From Aquarana catesbeiana (taxonomy: Eukaryota; Chordata; Amphibia; Anura; Ranidae): 64,000 bases of DNA. Both the position numbers and the translations under genes were made by a program. The notes below the pieces were generated by a model, which ran no database searches, was not told the DNA's origin, and was given only the letters and a program-made list of their open reading frames with translations. Positions 19,329-30,513 of the stretch are shown here, one piece after another (position 1 is the stretch's first letter; every line of letters starts with the position of its first letter). The stretch spans positions 186,572,206 to 186,636,205 of the forward strand of contig NC_133329.1 in NCBI RefSeq assembly GCF_042186555.1, read 5' to 3'.

Positions 19329-22300
19329 ATGGCACCACTGAATATACTTTCCCTGAATGTTCAGGGAATAAATGTCCCTCAAAAAAGGACCAAAGCCTTC
19401 CGTACTTTCCATAACAAGAAGGCTCACATAGTATGCCTCCAAGAAACACACTTCACCAAAGATTCTACTCCAAAATATATTTCTCCTTTTTATCAACAAA
19501 TTTACACGGCTTCTGCCTGTACCAAGCAAAGGGGAACTCTAATTGCATTTCACCGATCCACACCATTCACCTTATCATCAGAAATTAAAGACCCAGAAGG
19601 TAGATACCTGATACTCATGGGTTATATAATGGATACAGCAATCACGGTGATTTCCTACTACGCTCCTAACAAACAACCTACACCATTCCTCTCACATATA
19701 TTACAAGTGATTAATACACACAAAATAGGAACAGTGATAATGTGTGGGGATTCGAACCAGGTCCTCCTCCCATTTCTAGATAAATCACCTTTTACACCAT
19801 CCAAAATAACCTCTAGATTACCTTTTTCTCAACTTCTTTCCAAATACAATCTGGTAGATTCATGGAGAGAAAGTAACCCAATGAAAAAGAAATTCACTTA
19901 TTTCTCACACCCTCATCAAACCTTCACCAGAATAGATCATATTTTTCTAACAATAGGAATGATACCAGAAATTATTGCATCAGATATAATTCCGATTCTG
20001 TGGTCTGACCATAATGCAGTATACACTACTATAGCCTCAGCCATACCAAAAGCGCATGACCCAACGTGGTACTTACCGGACATAATGCTCAAACACCCAC
20101 TACATCAGATGGCCATTGAACAAGCTTTAAAGGAATACATATCAATTAATAATACAACAGACATCTCCCCAATAACACTGTGGGAAGCTCATAAGCCTGT
20201 CTTGCGTGGTACAATACAAAGACAAATGGCACTATTTAAACGGGAACGCAAAAATCTAGCAAAAAAACTAGAACTCAATTTTAATGCAGCCTACATATCA
20301 TTCCAAGATAATCCATCTCAGAGTACAAAATCTCATCTGGAAAAATCTAGATTGGAATACGATCTATTTCTCACAGAATCAGTTGATAAATCCCTCAAAC
20401 GCTCCAAACACAATTTCTACATGAATACAAACAAACCAGGTACATATTTGGCTCGGGCATTAAATTCAACTAACAAATCTTTCAAACCAATACGTTTGAA
20501 ATTATCAAAAAATGTTTACACTTGTAATCCAGTTAAAATAGTCCATAAATTTCACTCACATCTCGCAACTTTATACAAGACAAACAATGAATTTAATCCT
20601 ACAGAGGCTGAATCCTTCTTCTCAAAAATAACCTTACCTGAGTTATCTCAAAATCAAAAAAGCAGTTTGGATGAGCCTATAACTATAGATGAAGTTGCTA
20701 ACGCCATAAAAGACCTAAAACTTAATAAAAGACCAGGCCCAGACGGCTACTCGGCTTTATACTATAAAACATTCTCAGAAATACTCTCTCCCATTCTCAC
20801 TGAAACTTTTAACAAACTTCTAGATGGACATTCTTTTCGGCAAGAAACACTAATGGCAATTGTTTGTATGATCCCAAAACCCCTTTCTGATGATACTTCC
20901 TGTGTGAATTATCGGCCTATCTCTCTGTTAAATCTCGATATTAAATTATTAGCAAAAATAATAGCAAAACGCCTCAATAGCATTATAGGAAAATTAATAC
21001 ATAGAGATCAAGTAGGCTTCATGCCAAATAGACAGGCAGGCGATAATATACGCAGGGCAGTGTTATTGGCACATATTGCTAAAAAACGGAAAATCCCTTT
21101 ATGTTTTCTATCTCTCGATATTAAGAGGGCATTTGACACAGTATCCTGGCAATATATGCAATATTCATTACAAAAATGGGGTTTTGGACCCCACTTTTTA
21201 ACATGGATCAAAGCATTATATAATAAACCCAAAGCCTATATAAAATATGCTGGATACAAATCTGAAGCCTTTAATATCGAAAGAGGTACCCGACAGGGTT
21301 GCCCATTATCTCCCTTATTATTTGCCCTTATACTCGAACCCATGGCCCAATACATCAGAACAAACCAAACTATAACTGGCATTGAAGTAGGAGGTATTAC
21401 ACACAAATTATGTATATTTGCAGACGATATATTACTTTTTCTATCATCACCACAGGTCTCTGGTCCTAACTTAATACCAGCTCTTGATGGGTTTGCAGCC
21501 CTATCCGGCCTTATGATTAATCCTAAGAAATGCCTAGTGCTTAATATTTCACTCACAAACATGGAATTGATCCCGGCTAGGGCTGCACTCCCATTCACAT
21601 GGGCAGAAAAATCAATCCCATATCTTGGAATTCATTTAACAGCATCTCATTCTGACTTATTCTCAACCAATTATCCTCCTGTATTAAGACAGATCACAAA
21701 TCTAATAAAACAATGGTCGCAACTTCCTTTATCCTGGATAGGGAAGATTAATGCAATCAAAATGACTATTCTACCCAAATTGCTTTATCTATTCAGAGTC
21801 CTCCCTATTCCAATTCCTTCCTATTTTTTGAGAATAGTACAAAAAAGAGCAACTTCGTTTATATGGGGCTCTTCTAAACCACGTATACCTATACACACAC
21901 TACATCTTCCCAAAAATAAAGGAGGCCTGGGATACCCTAATTTTACTAACTACTACAGAGCAGCACATTTGGCCAGTCTGTCCAAATACCATGCAAAACA
22001 GGAAATCCCATTATGGGTATTTATAGAGGCTTCAGAAAATGACCCTCTATTAATATCAAATTTATTATGGCTTGATCCTAAAGACCGCTTTAAAATTCAT
22101 AATCCCATAACTAAACACTTCTTATCTCTCTGGGATAAACTAAAAACCAAATATCAGTTACAATCTCCACACAATCCTCTCCTTTCTTTTATCAGAAATC
22201 CGGCCTTTTATCCGGCATGGATCTACCCAAATTCTTTTAAAGCTTGGACAACATCAGGCATTCAGACACTAAATGACTTCATAGCATCTAAATCATTCCT

Positions 22301-23120
22301 TTCATTCCCATCGCTTAGAGAAAAATATGATCTACCAAACTCTGAGATATTTAGATATCTCCAAATCAAAAATTTCTATACACCATTCCTAAAGGGGGAT
22401 ACACCATTATCCCAATTATCCATTTTTGAATCAATCTGTACAAAAGATCCATTTGCTAAAGGTACAATTTCATCACTTTATAATCAATTATATGGAGTAG
22501 CAAATCTTAATAGACCCTCTTACGTTCAGAGGTGGGAGGAGGACCTGGGACGAACTTTAGAAGACACGGACTGGTCTAACATATGGCTCACATCTAAGTC
22601 ATCTTCACCCAACATCTTAGCACTGGAGACAAATTATAAAGTCTTAACTCGCTGGTACCTTGTACCCGCTAGAGTGGCAAAATATTCACCTAATACCTCA
22701 GCTCTTTGTTTTCGAGGATGCCCAGAAATAGGCACATATTTACACATATGGTGGACGTGCCCAGTAATCCAAACCTTCTGGAAGGAAGTCTTCGTGATTG
22801 CATCTAAAATATTTAAAAAAATAATACAACCAGATCCATATTTAACTTTACTTAATCTAAAACCGGAATGGTTAACACTCTCTCAATTCAAACTTATGAT
22901 CCAACTAATAACGGCTGCAAAGCAAACAGTGGCCAAGGCATGGAAATCTCCTACATTGGTACTAGCAGAAACAATTCACAGAATGAATAATACAATGTCC
23001 CATGCTAAGATGGTAGCCATCGATCAAAATCAAATTCCAAAATTTGAAAAACTTTGGCATCCTTGGATAAAACAACAGTTCCTGTCAAACTTCAATGACT
23101 CTGTCCTGTTGCCATGGTAA
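19329..23120 (+). CDS. LINE ORF2: AP endonuclease, reverse transcriptase, CCHC motif, 1263 aa
   Basis: ATG at 19329 in CCATGG context. Endonuclease: NVQG near residue 10, QETHF with the catalytic Glu at 39, GDSN in place of the usual GDFN, SDHNAV near 227. RT: RPGPDGYSALYY, NYRPISLLNLD, LDIKRAFDTVSW, GTRQGCPLSPLLF, FADD at 697-700, LGIHL. Near the C-terminus C1127, C1131, H1139 and C1144 form the CX3CX7HX4C motif of L1-group ORF2. Length is typical of L1/Tx1 (1250-1300 aa). No stop or shift is visible. It would nick DNA and copy its own RNA at the nick. A cut at 20674 corresponds to where the sister copy leaves the window. Confidence 0.95.
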   Translation: MAPLNILSLNVQGINVPQKRTKAFRTFHNKKAHIVCLQETHFTKDSTPKYISPFYQQIYTASACTKQRGTLIAFHRSTPFTLSSEIKDPEGRYLILMGYIMDTAITVISYYAPNKQPTPFLSHILQVINTHKIGTVIMCGDSNQVLLPFLDKSPFTPSKITSRLPFSQLLSKYNLVDSWRESNPMKKKFTYFSHPHQTFTRIDHIFLTIGMIPEIIASDIIPILWSDHNAVYTTIASAIPKAHDPTWYLPDIMLKHPLHQMAIEQALKEYISINNTTDISPITLWEAHKPVLRGTIQRQMALFKRERKNLAKKLELNFNAAYISFQDNPSQSTKSHLEKSRLEYDLFLTESVDKSLKRSKHNFYMNTNKPGTYLARALNSTNKSFKPIRLKLSKNVYTCNPVKIVHKFHSHLATLYKTNNEFNPTEAESFFSKITLPELSQNQKSSLDEPITIDEVANAIKDLKLNKRPGPDGYSALYYKTFSEILSPILTETFNKLLDGHSFRQETLMAIVCMIPKPLSDDTSCVNYRPISLLNLDIKLLAKIIAKRLNSIIGKLIHRDQVGFMPNRQAGDNIRRAVLLAHIAKKRKIPLCFLSLDIKRAFDTVSWQYMQYSLQKWGFGPHFLTWIKALYNKPKAYIKYAGYKSEAFNIERGTRQGCPLSPLLFALILEPMAQYIRTNQTITGIEVGGITHKLCIFADDILLFLSSPQVSGPNLIPALDGFAALSGLMINPKKCLVLNISLTNMELIPARAALPFTWAEKSIPYLGIHLTASHSDLFSTNYPPVLRQITNLIKQWSQLPLSWIGKINAIKMTILPKLLYLFRVLPIPIPSYFLRIVQKRATSFIWGSSKPRIPIHTLHLPKNKGGLGYPNFTNYYRAAHLASLSKYHAKQEIPLWVFIEASENDPLLISNLLWLDPKDRFKIHNPITKHFLSLWDKLKTKYQLQSPHNPLLSFIRNPAFYPAWIYPNSFKAWTTSGIQTLNDFIASKSFLSFPSLREKYDLPNSEIFRYLQIKNFYTPFLKGDTPLSQLSIFESICTKDPFAKGTISSLYNQLYGVANLNRPSYVQRWEEDLGRTLEDTDWSNIWLTSKSSSPNILALETNYKVLTRWYLVPARVAKYSPNTSALCFRGCPEIGTYLHIWWTCPVIQTFWKEVFVIASKIFKKIIQPDPYLTLLNLKPEWLTLSQFKLMIQLITAAKQTVAKAWKSPTLVLAETIHRMNNTMSHAKMVAIDQNQIPKFEKLWHPWIKQQFLSNFNDSVLLPW

Positions 23121-23549
23121 CAGATTAAATGACTTACAGAGACACCCATTCTAAGGCTTCAAAGAGAACTAAAAAGAATAATAAACTGATGAGCGGGACA
23201 ACCTTGTGGACCATACCTCTACCTTTCAACCCTTTTTCTTCTTTCTCTTTCCTTTTCTCCACCTTACGATTAAAGCTCATTATCAGAATTTATTTGACCT
23301 ATATACACTCTACTTGTAAACAATATGTATAGTAAGTATAAATCATTTAAATACCTACAAAAGTAACTAAGGAAATGATATATATCTTTAATTTAGGTTT
23401 ACGTGAACCCAATGTTTAATATTTGAAATTTCATGATATTTACCTATATAAACCCTACTGTAAAACAATGAGCTTACTTTATAGATCCTTGTAAACTTAC
23501 TTTATGTATCTTTATAACATTGTATACTCAATAAACTTCTTTTGACAAG
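23121..23549 (+). terminator. LINE 3' UTR with polyadenylation signal
   Basis: AT-rich 3' UTR. AATAAA sits at 23530-23535, 15 nt before the element boundary, and the element ends TTTTGACAAG. No homopolymeric tail is found outside the target-site duplication. Confidence 0.75.
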
Positions 23550-23565
23550 TAAAAATATAGTATTC
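23550..23565 (+). repeat. Target-site duplication, 3' copy (16 bp)
   Basis: Identical to 17139-17154; defines the 3' boundary of the LINE. Confidence 0.93.
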
Positions 23566-26396
23566 AATGTCAGTCATGCACATATGTTCTTTCATTAGCA
23601 TTTGAAAAGGAGAGAGACAGTTTTTTAGGATCGAAGTGACACCTAGATGCCAATAAAAGTTCCCATTAGAGTAAACATAGATTGCCACCTTCCTGAGGCT
23701 CAAAGAAAACTGCTAGTCATCTTGGCTACACGGATCTGCAGGGGACATTCGCAAGGCCCCAGCCAGTCTGCAAGCTTTGATTAATATCAGGAGATCTAAG
23801 GAACCTATTTTATCTCTCATAAAAGCTAAAATATTAACGGCAGAGAGATGAAAGTAATTCCTTTTGATTGTACACATGATGGGTTACGTGTACATGTAAC
23901 TCTGTATGTTTAGCAGGCGTGGAATCCAAGAGAACCACACAAAACCGTTATATGGCGCCTGATTGCAGCAGGCAGGCAGTGATTGGTACTGTTGCGATCG
24001 GACTGATGCGCTGGTATCGGAAATCCTATCCATGACCCAGCAATCAGCGCCGTTCTAGGACAATTTGACTCTGGTCATTTCAGAACACAAACGTTCTGTG
24101 GGCTGAGACAGGAACACCCCCCAGGGTTGATTGGCCAAGGGCTAAAGTCCAGCCCGCATCCATATTTCAATAAATTGGGTAGCCTGAGATATGGACATTG
24201 TTCTTCCACGAAGCCAGTTCGAAACTGGGGAGTTTCCACATGTTCCAGTATGCTTCTACTAACGCATAGACTTCTGTAAAGTTTATTTCTGTTTTTATCC
24301 CTTTTTATTTTCATTGCCAAATTGTGTGTCATTCTGCATTTTTTGTATCTTTTTTGGTAAATCCTTTTTCTTTGTATATCTTATATGCACTGCCCACTTT
24401 CGGGATATTAAATGATAAAATTAATAAGTGACTTCTGTGTACTAAGCTAGGACTCATATCTCTGGAGAGGTTGTTGTGTTTTAGTGCCTCAGTACTCGGT
24501 CTAAGTTACGTGCCAATCGGTATGCAATTGCACTGTGTGTTGGCAGATTGCATGCAGATTGTAAGCTAACAGATCTGCCAGACGGAGATCTGTGTGTGTG
24601 GTGGCTCAGCAGACCAGTCTGCGGACAAACTGTTGGGTGGTGGCAGGCTATCGTTTATTGTGTGTAGGGACAGTGGGAAGAGTTATTAACACCGGGGTTC
24701 AAGCTTGCAGGATAGCTGGCGGAACCCTAGAAGTGTGTAGTAATTGCTAGACTGTTCCTCAACCCTTAGAGTGCACCAGATTGTATGTAAGATTCGTATC
24801 TGCCTGTGTGTGGTCAGCTAGCTGGATTGGAGTGGAGTCTCCCTCTAGTGGTGGCCAAAGGTAGTGCAGGATGTGAAAGTACCACAGCCAGTCTTACATG
24901 CTCAGTATAAGTTCCCCCTTATTCCCTTAGTTCCTCATATACCCCGGTCACAGAACGCACGTCGCGGTTAGCTAGTCGCTGTGGGTGTGCAAATTTGTGA
25001 CACAAGGCACAAGGAGAATAACTGTTATCTAGTTGGGTTTGTGTTGAACAACGCAGCTCAATGCACATGGTGTGAACTAGCCCTAAAAGTAACTACAATT
25101 TACTCTCTTACATGCTTCAAAATCTCCTTATCTTTGATGTTAATATGATAGATTATAAAAGATGAAAAAATCTACAGGTTGGTTGTACTGAATTTGATCG
25201 ATGGATCGGCTTCAGTACAACCTGCCTGTCCATAGATGGATTGAAATTTTGATCCATCTGTGGCCGACTTGACTAACAGATATTAACCTACAGGTAATAC
25301 TTTAATTGTATTTTTTGGAAGGTGGATATCTCCTCTAAATATTGTTTCCTTATTGTCAATTTGATGCAGTCTCATAATCTCTAGCAAATGTTTATTGCTC
25401 CCATTAAACCAGCATAGGATGATGCATAAATTGTTCCAGAGCTGTGCCTTAGGTGTGGTGGATCCCATCAAACATAAAGCTTTATGCGTTAGTATGAAAA
25501 GCAACATCCCTAAAAATTAAGTGTTCTCCTTTCTTTCAATTCTTTGCTGTGCTGTTGCTGTGTATTTTCTTATAACTAGACATCGGTATGATGAAAAAAT
25601 TTGTTTAGTTTTGATTTGTTAATCTAGTTATTTTGTTTAGTTCAATTTGGTTGATTTGTTAAATTCATATTCGGAATTCGTATTCGGAACTTTCTTTGAA
25701 TTTACCAATTTTTTCGATTCGAAATGTTCAAATTCAATAATTTTTTCGAATCGGTGGAAACGAAAATGTTATATTATTTGTGTATAGGGATTGTATTCCA
25801 CCTATATGCCTGAGGGGACCCCCTGAATGGCAAATATCTGGCAGCATGGTGGCTTTTGTATAGCCACTGCAGTTCCATGGTGGTGGTGTTGTGGTGGTTG
25901 GAGCAGGGGGATATCCTCCTAAAGACTTGGATCATACAGACATGCGCTTATTTTGTACTAGAAATGGGCCCTTGTTGGTAGATTATGGTGCTGTCATCTA
26001 ACATAGCCCCTTGTGAGCAGTCTATATATTAATAGGGTATATACATCTGGCCACAGGTGTCCCTGTTCTGTCTCGGTTGTCTGTGCGACTTCACTACCAT
26101 TGGAGGTTTTGCCTTTCTATGGTTTAACTATCAGCCCTACATATTCATGTAGGATCATGCCTCACACTCCGGCCCCTGGGGTGTGTGCCTTTACAGCTGA
26201 TTGAAGTCAGTAATTACTTGGCAGTTTCTATTTAAGGCTGATGGTGTTAGCAGTAGGTGTTGTTGTGGCTTGATCTAGGGTGAACATTGCTAGGTAAGTC
26301 TTATTGATTGTACTATGATGGTGATTCTTATTATCATTGTCAGTGTTATTGATGTGCGCTATGGAACTACAGAGTGTTTATAATTACAATTATTTT
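23566..26396. other. Non-coding interval between LINE and DIRS
   Basis: No supported gene. 25176-25245 contains a short hairpin (GGTTGTACTGA paired with TCAGTACAACC) typical of MITE debris. 25576-25780 is AT-rich with repeated TTCGAAT/ATTCGGA motifs and may be a degenerate relative of the foldback element at 53062. 23880-25020 has an LTR-like look (a TATTAAAT block, then T/G-rich sequence) but no confirmed termini. Confidence 0.4.
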
Positions 26397-26451
26397 TTGA
26401 TCATAAATCACGGGACACAGGGCCTTCATTACATAGATGATTAGATAGGCA

Positions 26452-26541
26452 CCTTCGGTGACTGGACACTGGTTAACCCCAATTAAGGAGAATTCCTCGC
26501 CTATATAACCCGTCCCACATGGGGGAGCACCTCAGTTTTTT
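26452..26541 (+). repeat. DIRS left inverted terminal repeat
   Basis: Contains GGTTAACCCCAATTAAGGAG, AATTCCTC and TATATAACC; it is the inverted complement of 30684-30770 with a few mismatches. The TATATAA could serve as a TATA box for the element. Confidence 0.88.
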
Positions 26542-26625
26542 CGCCAGTGTCTAAGGTGCTTGGTCACGTACAACATGTAATGTGAAGAAAGCTCTAGTCA
26601 GGTCCCTGCGGGGGCTTAAAGGGCT

Positions 26626-27597
26626 ATGCTGCCCGGATCCATATCACAGGCCAATATTTTGACTCCCAAGATGGTATGGTACCCGGTCCAGTATTACACT
26701 GAGTTGGTGCGTTCCACATTCAGAATGCCCTCTGCTGAAGCCGCCACATCCTCTGTTTCTTCCTTGGGGGTCAGAAAGATCCCACAGACTGCCTTTTCCT
26801 TTCCAATTCATCCTTTAATGGATAAATTGTTGTATGAGGACTGGGGACATCCCGATAAACTGTTTTCTCCTGATAAAAGGTTTTCTATGCTTTATCCTTT
26901 GGAGGAAAGCTTCACCAAGAAGTGGGAGGTCCCATCCGTGGATGCGGCTGTCTCTTGTGTGAACAAAAACCTGACCTGTCCTCTGGACAATGCTCAGGTG
27001 TTTAAGGATCCAACTGATAAGAAGCTGGAAACTTTATTAAAAGCCTCCTTTTCCATGGCTGGCACTGTAGTCCAACCTACAGTCGCAACTGTTGGTTTGT
27101 GTCAATTTCTCAAGGAACAGGTTAAGCAGATGCTTAGTCTTCTTCAGAGTGAGGAAGTGGAGAACTATGCAGAACTTCCACAGGTGCTGTGTTTTATGAT
27201 TGATGCCATTCTGGATTCTGCCCAGCAGGTATTTCATTTGTCTCTCCTGTTGGTACACATGCGCAGGTCCCTTTGGCTTAAAAATTGGGCAGTGGAGCTT
27301 TCATGCAAAAAATACTTAACTTGCTTCCCATTCAAAGGGGAACGCCTATTTGGGGATGACCTAGATAAATTCATCCAGAAAATTACAGGTGATAAATCTA
27401 CACTCCTGCCAATCAAAAAGAGTAAACGTCCATCATTCAAGTGTTCTCTTTCTCCTTCCCCTGGAGCATCAGGCTCTAAGCAGTGGCGACGGCCTTCCCA
27501 ATCTACTTTCAGAGGAAAGGCCCAAGGTCACGCCCAAGGGCAGAAAAAGACTTGGGGACGAAAGTCTGCCAAGCAGAGCCCCAAAGCATCCCTATGA
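26626..27597 (+). CDS. DIRS gag-like protein, 323 aa
   Basis: ATG at 26626, stop at 27595-27597. The protein has the DIRS ORF1 layout: an N-terminal part with MVWYPVQYYTELV, a helical middle segment, the conserved block CFPFKGERLFGDDLDKFI followed by TGDKSTLLP, and a basic Ser/Pro/Gln/Lys-rich C-terminus. The family role is a nucleic-acid-binding, gag-like structural protein, not biochemically well defined. The frame has no stop, but a typical DIRS ORF1 is longer at the N-terminus, so this may be a shortened version. RT sequence begins within about 150 nt downstream in another frame. Confidence 0.78.
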   Translation: MLPGSISQANILTPKMVWYPVQYYTELVRSTFRMPSAEAATSSVSSLGVRKIPQTAFSFPIHPLMDKLLYEDWGHPDKLFSPDKRFSMLYPLEESFTKKWEVPSVDAAVSCVNKNLTCPLDNAQVFKDPTDKKLETLLKASFSMAGTVVQPTVATVGLCQFLKEQVKQMLSLLQSEEVENYAELPQVLCFMIDAILDSAQQVFHLSLLLVHMRRSLWLKNWAVELSCKKYLTCFPFKGERLFGDDLDKFIQKITGDKSTLLPIKKSKRPSFKCSLSPSPGASGSKQWRRPSQSTFRGKAQGHAQGQKKTWGRKSAKQSPKASL

Positions 27598-27649
27598 AGG
27601 GGTGCCCCCACTTGGCCAAGTGAGGGGAAGGCTTCTACAGTTTTCAGGA

Positions 27650-29434
27650 GCCTGGCAGGAAGAGGTTCAAGACAAGTAGGTAGTCTCTTCAGTATCTCTG
27701 GGCTACAAGATAGAGTTCCAGGAGCTTCCACCAGCTCGTTTCCTAAGGTCAAAGGTTTCCAAAGATCCAGTAAAGTGAAAACCGCTACTTCTGGCCTTAG
27801 ATCGCTTACTATCCCAAGGGGTGATAGTAGAAGTGGACCCAAAAGATCAGGGTTCAGGGTTCTATTCGAATCTCTTCACCGTTCCAAAACTGAACGGAGA
27901 TGTCAGACCCATCCTAGATCTAAAAGGTCTGAATCAGTTTCTGCACATTCAATCCTTCCGAATGCAGTCAATCCGTTCGGTGGTCTCCACCCTTCAAGGG
28001 GGAGAATTTATGGCATCAATAGATATCAAGGATGCATATCTTCATGTGTCGATATTTCCCGCTCACCAAAAATATCTAAGATTCGCGGTAGACCAGCGCC
28101 ATTTTCAATTTGTGACCCTTCCTTTCGGTCTCGCTACAGTTTTTCTAAAGATTCTAGACCCTCTCTTAGCAAATCTAAGAGCTCAGGGCATAACAGTGGT
28201 AGCTTATCTAGACCATTTGCTACTCATAGAGCAATCAGTGGTGCACCTGAACCACGCTGTCTTCAAGACAGTAAAACATTTGGAAAGCCTAGGTTGGATA
28301 ATCAACCTAGAAAAGTCTTCCTTGCAACCTTCAACAAGGTTGGAATATCTGGGCATGATCATAGACACCGCTCGAGCCAAAGGTCAAGGCTGTAAAAGCT
28401 CTAGTCCGCATAGTGTTAAGCAAAAGGAGTCCCTCCATTCAGCTACCTATGAGACTGTTAGGAAAGATGGTCGCCTCTTTTGAGGCTGTTCCATTTGCCC
28501 AGTTTCACTTAAGGCCTCTGCAGAGAAGCATCCTCGCAGCTTGGAACAAGAAGCCTCATGCCTTGGATCTTCCTATGTGCCTATCCCCAAGGAAAAGCCT
28601 CAATTGGTGGTTACGAACCAGAAATCTTTTGAAAGCCAAAGCCTTTCTTCCACTACCATGAAAAATCGTTACCACGGATGCCAGTCTGACAGGCTGGGGA
28701 GCAGTTCTGGAAGAAGCATGTACGCAAGGAAGATGGTCCGCGACCAAAAGGCGCTTGCCCATCAATATTCTAGAAATTCGGGCAATTTACTTGGCCCTCA
28801 TGGACTGCTCTTACAGGCTACAAGGTCATCCTGTTTGGATACAGTCCGGCAATGCCATAGCAGTGGCTTACATCAATCACCAAAGTGGCACCAGAAGTCT
28901 GGATTCCCCAAAAGGAGGTGAATCGCATTCTTGCATGGGCCGAAAGCCATGTTCCCTGCCTATCATTGGCAAGCAGATTTTTTAAGCCGCCAGCAACTAT
29001 GCCCAGGAGAATGGTCTCTACACCCCGACATATTTCAGATCATATGTCAGAAGTGGGGTACCCCGGATGTAGATCTGTTCGCGTCCAGATTCAACAGGAA
29101 ACTGGACAAATTTGTGACAAGAACAAAGGATGTACTTGCTCAGGGGTCAAATGCTCTGTCAATTCCATGGGATCAGTACAATCTAATCTATGCCTTCCCT
29201 CCAAATCCACTTCTTCCGCGGTTCCTGGGGAGAGTCAAAAGGGAAGCAAAGTCGGTCCTTTTAGTAGCCCCGGCTTGGCCCAGACGACCTTGGTATGCAG
29301 AAATCGTAAAGATGGCAGTGGGCAGGCCTTGGGTCCTACCACTCCGGCCAGATCTACTCTCACAGGGTCCGATTTACCACCCTGCTTTACGAAATCTAAA
29401 TTTGACGGTTTGGCTGCTGGGACCCACTTTTTAA
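27650..29434 (+). pseudogene. DIRS reverse transcriptase, RNase H and methyltransferase-like region
   Basis: RT is readable from about 27780: VDPKDQGSGFYSNLFTVPK, DVRPILDLKGLN, FMASIDIKDAYLHV, LPFGLATV. The catalytic box reads YLDH (His codon at 28214-28216) where YLDD is expected, and a residue or two are missing after LPFGLAT. Frame changes follow near 28390 and around 28660-28930. RNase H is recognisable through NILEIRAIYLAL. 28990-29430 encodes DVDLFASRFN and YAFPPNPLLPR, the segment described in DIRS elements as a DAM-like N6-adenine methyltransferase. The lost Asp and the frame changes indicate a dead polyprotein. Confidence 0.8.
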
Positions 29435-29437
29435 AAG

Positions 29438-30444
29438 ACCATGGGATCTCTGAGTCAGTCCTTTCCACTCTGGTCAATGCCAGAAAGCTGGCCTCCAGGC
29501 TTATTTACTACAAAATCTGGAAGGCATATGTTTCCTGGTGTGAACCCAGGGGATGGCATCTTAGAAAGTATGTCATTAGCAGGATCTTGACCTTTCTTCA
29601 GTCAGGCCTAGAGATGAAATTGGCTTTGAGCACTATCAAAGTCCAAATTTTGGCTTTGTCAGTATTTTTTCAGAAGCCAATTGCTTCACATTCCCTTGTC
29701 CGGGCCTTTGTTCAGGGTGTACTGTGATTGAATCTGCCAATCAAACCTCCAGTATGCCCATGGGATCTGAATTAGGTTTTGTCTGCATTCCAGGGACAAC
29801 CCTTTGAACCATTGCACCATGCTCCATTAGCACTTTTGACTAAAAAATTAGTCTTCTTGATAGCCATATCCTCTGCTAGGAGAGTATCAGAGTTGGCAGC
29901 TCTTTCTTGCAAAGAGCCGTATTTGATTATTCACAAGAACAGAGTAGTTATGCATCCTCATCGGTCCTTCCTACCCAAGGTGGTTTCAGGATTCCATTTG
30001 AATCAAGATGTGATCCTACCATCCTTTTTTCCAGATCCGCAGTCCGTGGAAGAAGAATCTTTGCACACTCTTGATGTGGTAAGAGCAATCAGCATCTATC
30101 TGCAGGCGACCGCTCAGATACAGAAAACTGATTGTTTGTTCATCCTGCCAGAGGGCCCTAAAAAAGGCCAGGCAACATCGAAATCCATTCTTTCTAGATG
30201 GATTAGACAGGTTATTTTTCAGGCTTATGGTATGAAGAGGAAGACTCCTCCTTTTCATGTGAAAGAGCACTTAACTAGGGCTGTTAGTGCTTCTTGGGCA
30301 GTGCATCACCAGGCCTCCATGGCTCAGATCTGTAAGGCTGCGACTTGGTCTTCAGTCCATACATTCACCAGATTCTATCAGGTGGATGTAAGAGGGCAAG
30401 AGGATTCCGCCTTCGGGTGCAGTGTACTGCAGGCTGCAGTTTAG
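29438..30444 (+). pseudogene. DIRS tyrosine recombinase with two in-frame stops
   Basis: One frame covers the whole recombinase, interrupted by TGA at about 29725 and TAG at about 29773. The N-terminal core-binding part shows LASRLIYYKIWKAYVSWCE and LALSTIKVQI. The catalytic part keeps Arg in SARRVSEL, the HxxR box as HLTR, a Trp in ATWSS and the nucleophile Tyr in TRFYQVD. The role in DIRS is integration of a circular intermediate. Apart from the two stops the gene looks complete. It ends 70 nt before the internal complementary region. Confidence 0.83.
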
Positions 30445-30513
30445 TTCCTCTGGTTCGTTTGCGGTCTATGTTTCTGATCTGTGTCTCCCTCCCCTCAAAT
30501 TGATCATTGCTTT

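Larger units (their letters stand above)
17155..23549 (+). mobile_element. Full-length L1/Tx1-like LINE with both ORFs open
   Basis: 6.4-kb LINE bounded by a perfect 16-bp target-site duplication. It has a short 5' region, ORF1, a 946-nt spacer, a 1263-aa ORF2, and a 3' UTR ending with AATAAA 15 nt before the 3' boundary. There is no poly-A tail beyond the A-run inside the duplicated target. The sister copy at 1-3480 is in the opposite orientation. The perfect duplication and open ORFs suggest a young, possibly competent element. Confidence 0.94.

Noticed and set aside
23880..25020. Possible solo LTR
   Set aside because: TATTAAAT-like block and T/G-rich 3' part are suggestive, but no TG/CA ends with a flanking duplication could be fixed by eye.
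25283..25507. 74-aa minus-strand ORF
   Set aside because: No recognisable domain and no support from a neighbouring element; length is within chance in this sequence.
27775..28395. 206-aa ORF overlapping the DIRS RT
   Set aside because: Ser/Arg-rich shadow of the RT frame; the other frame has RT motifs.
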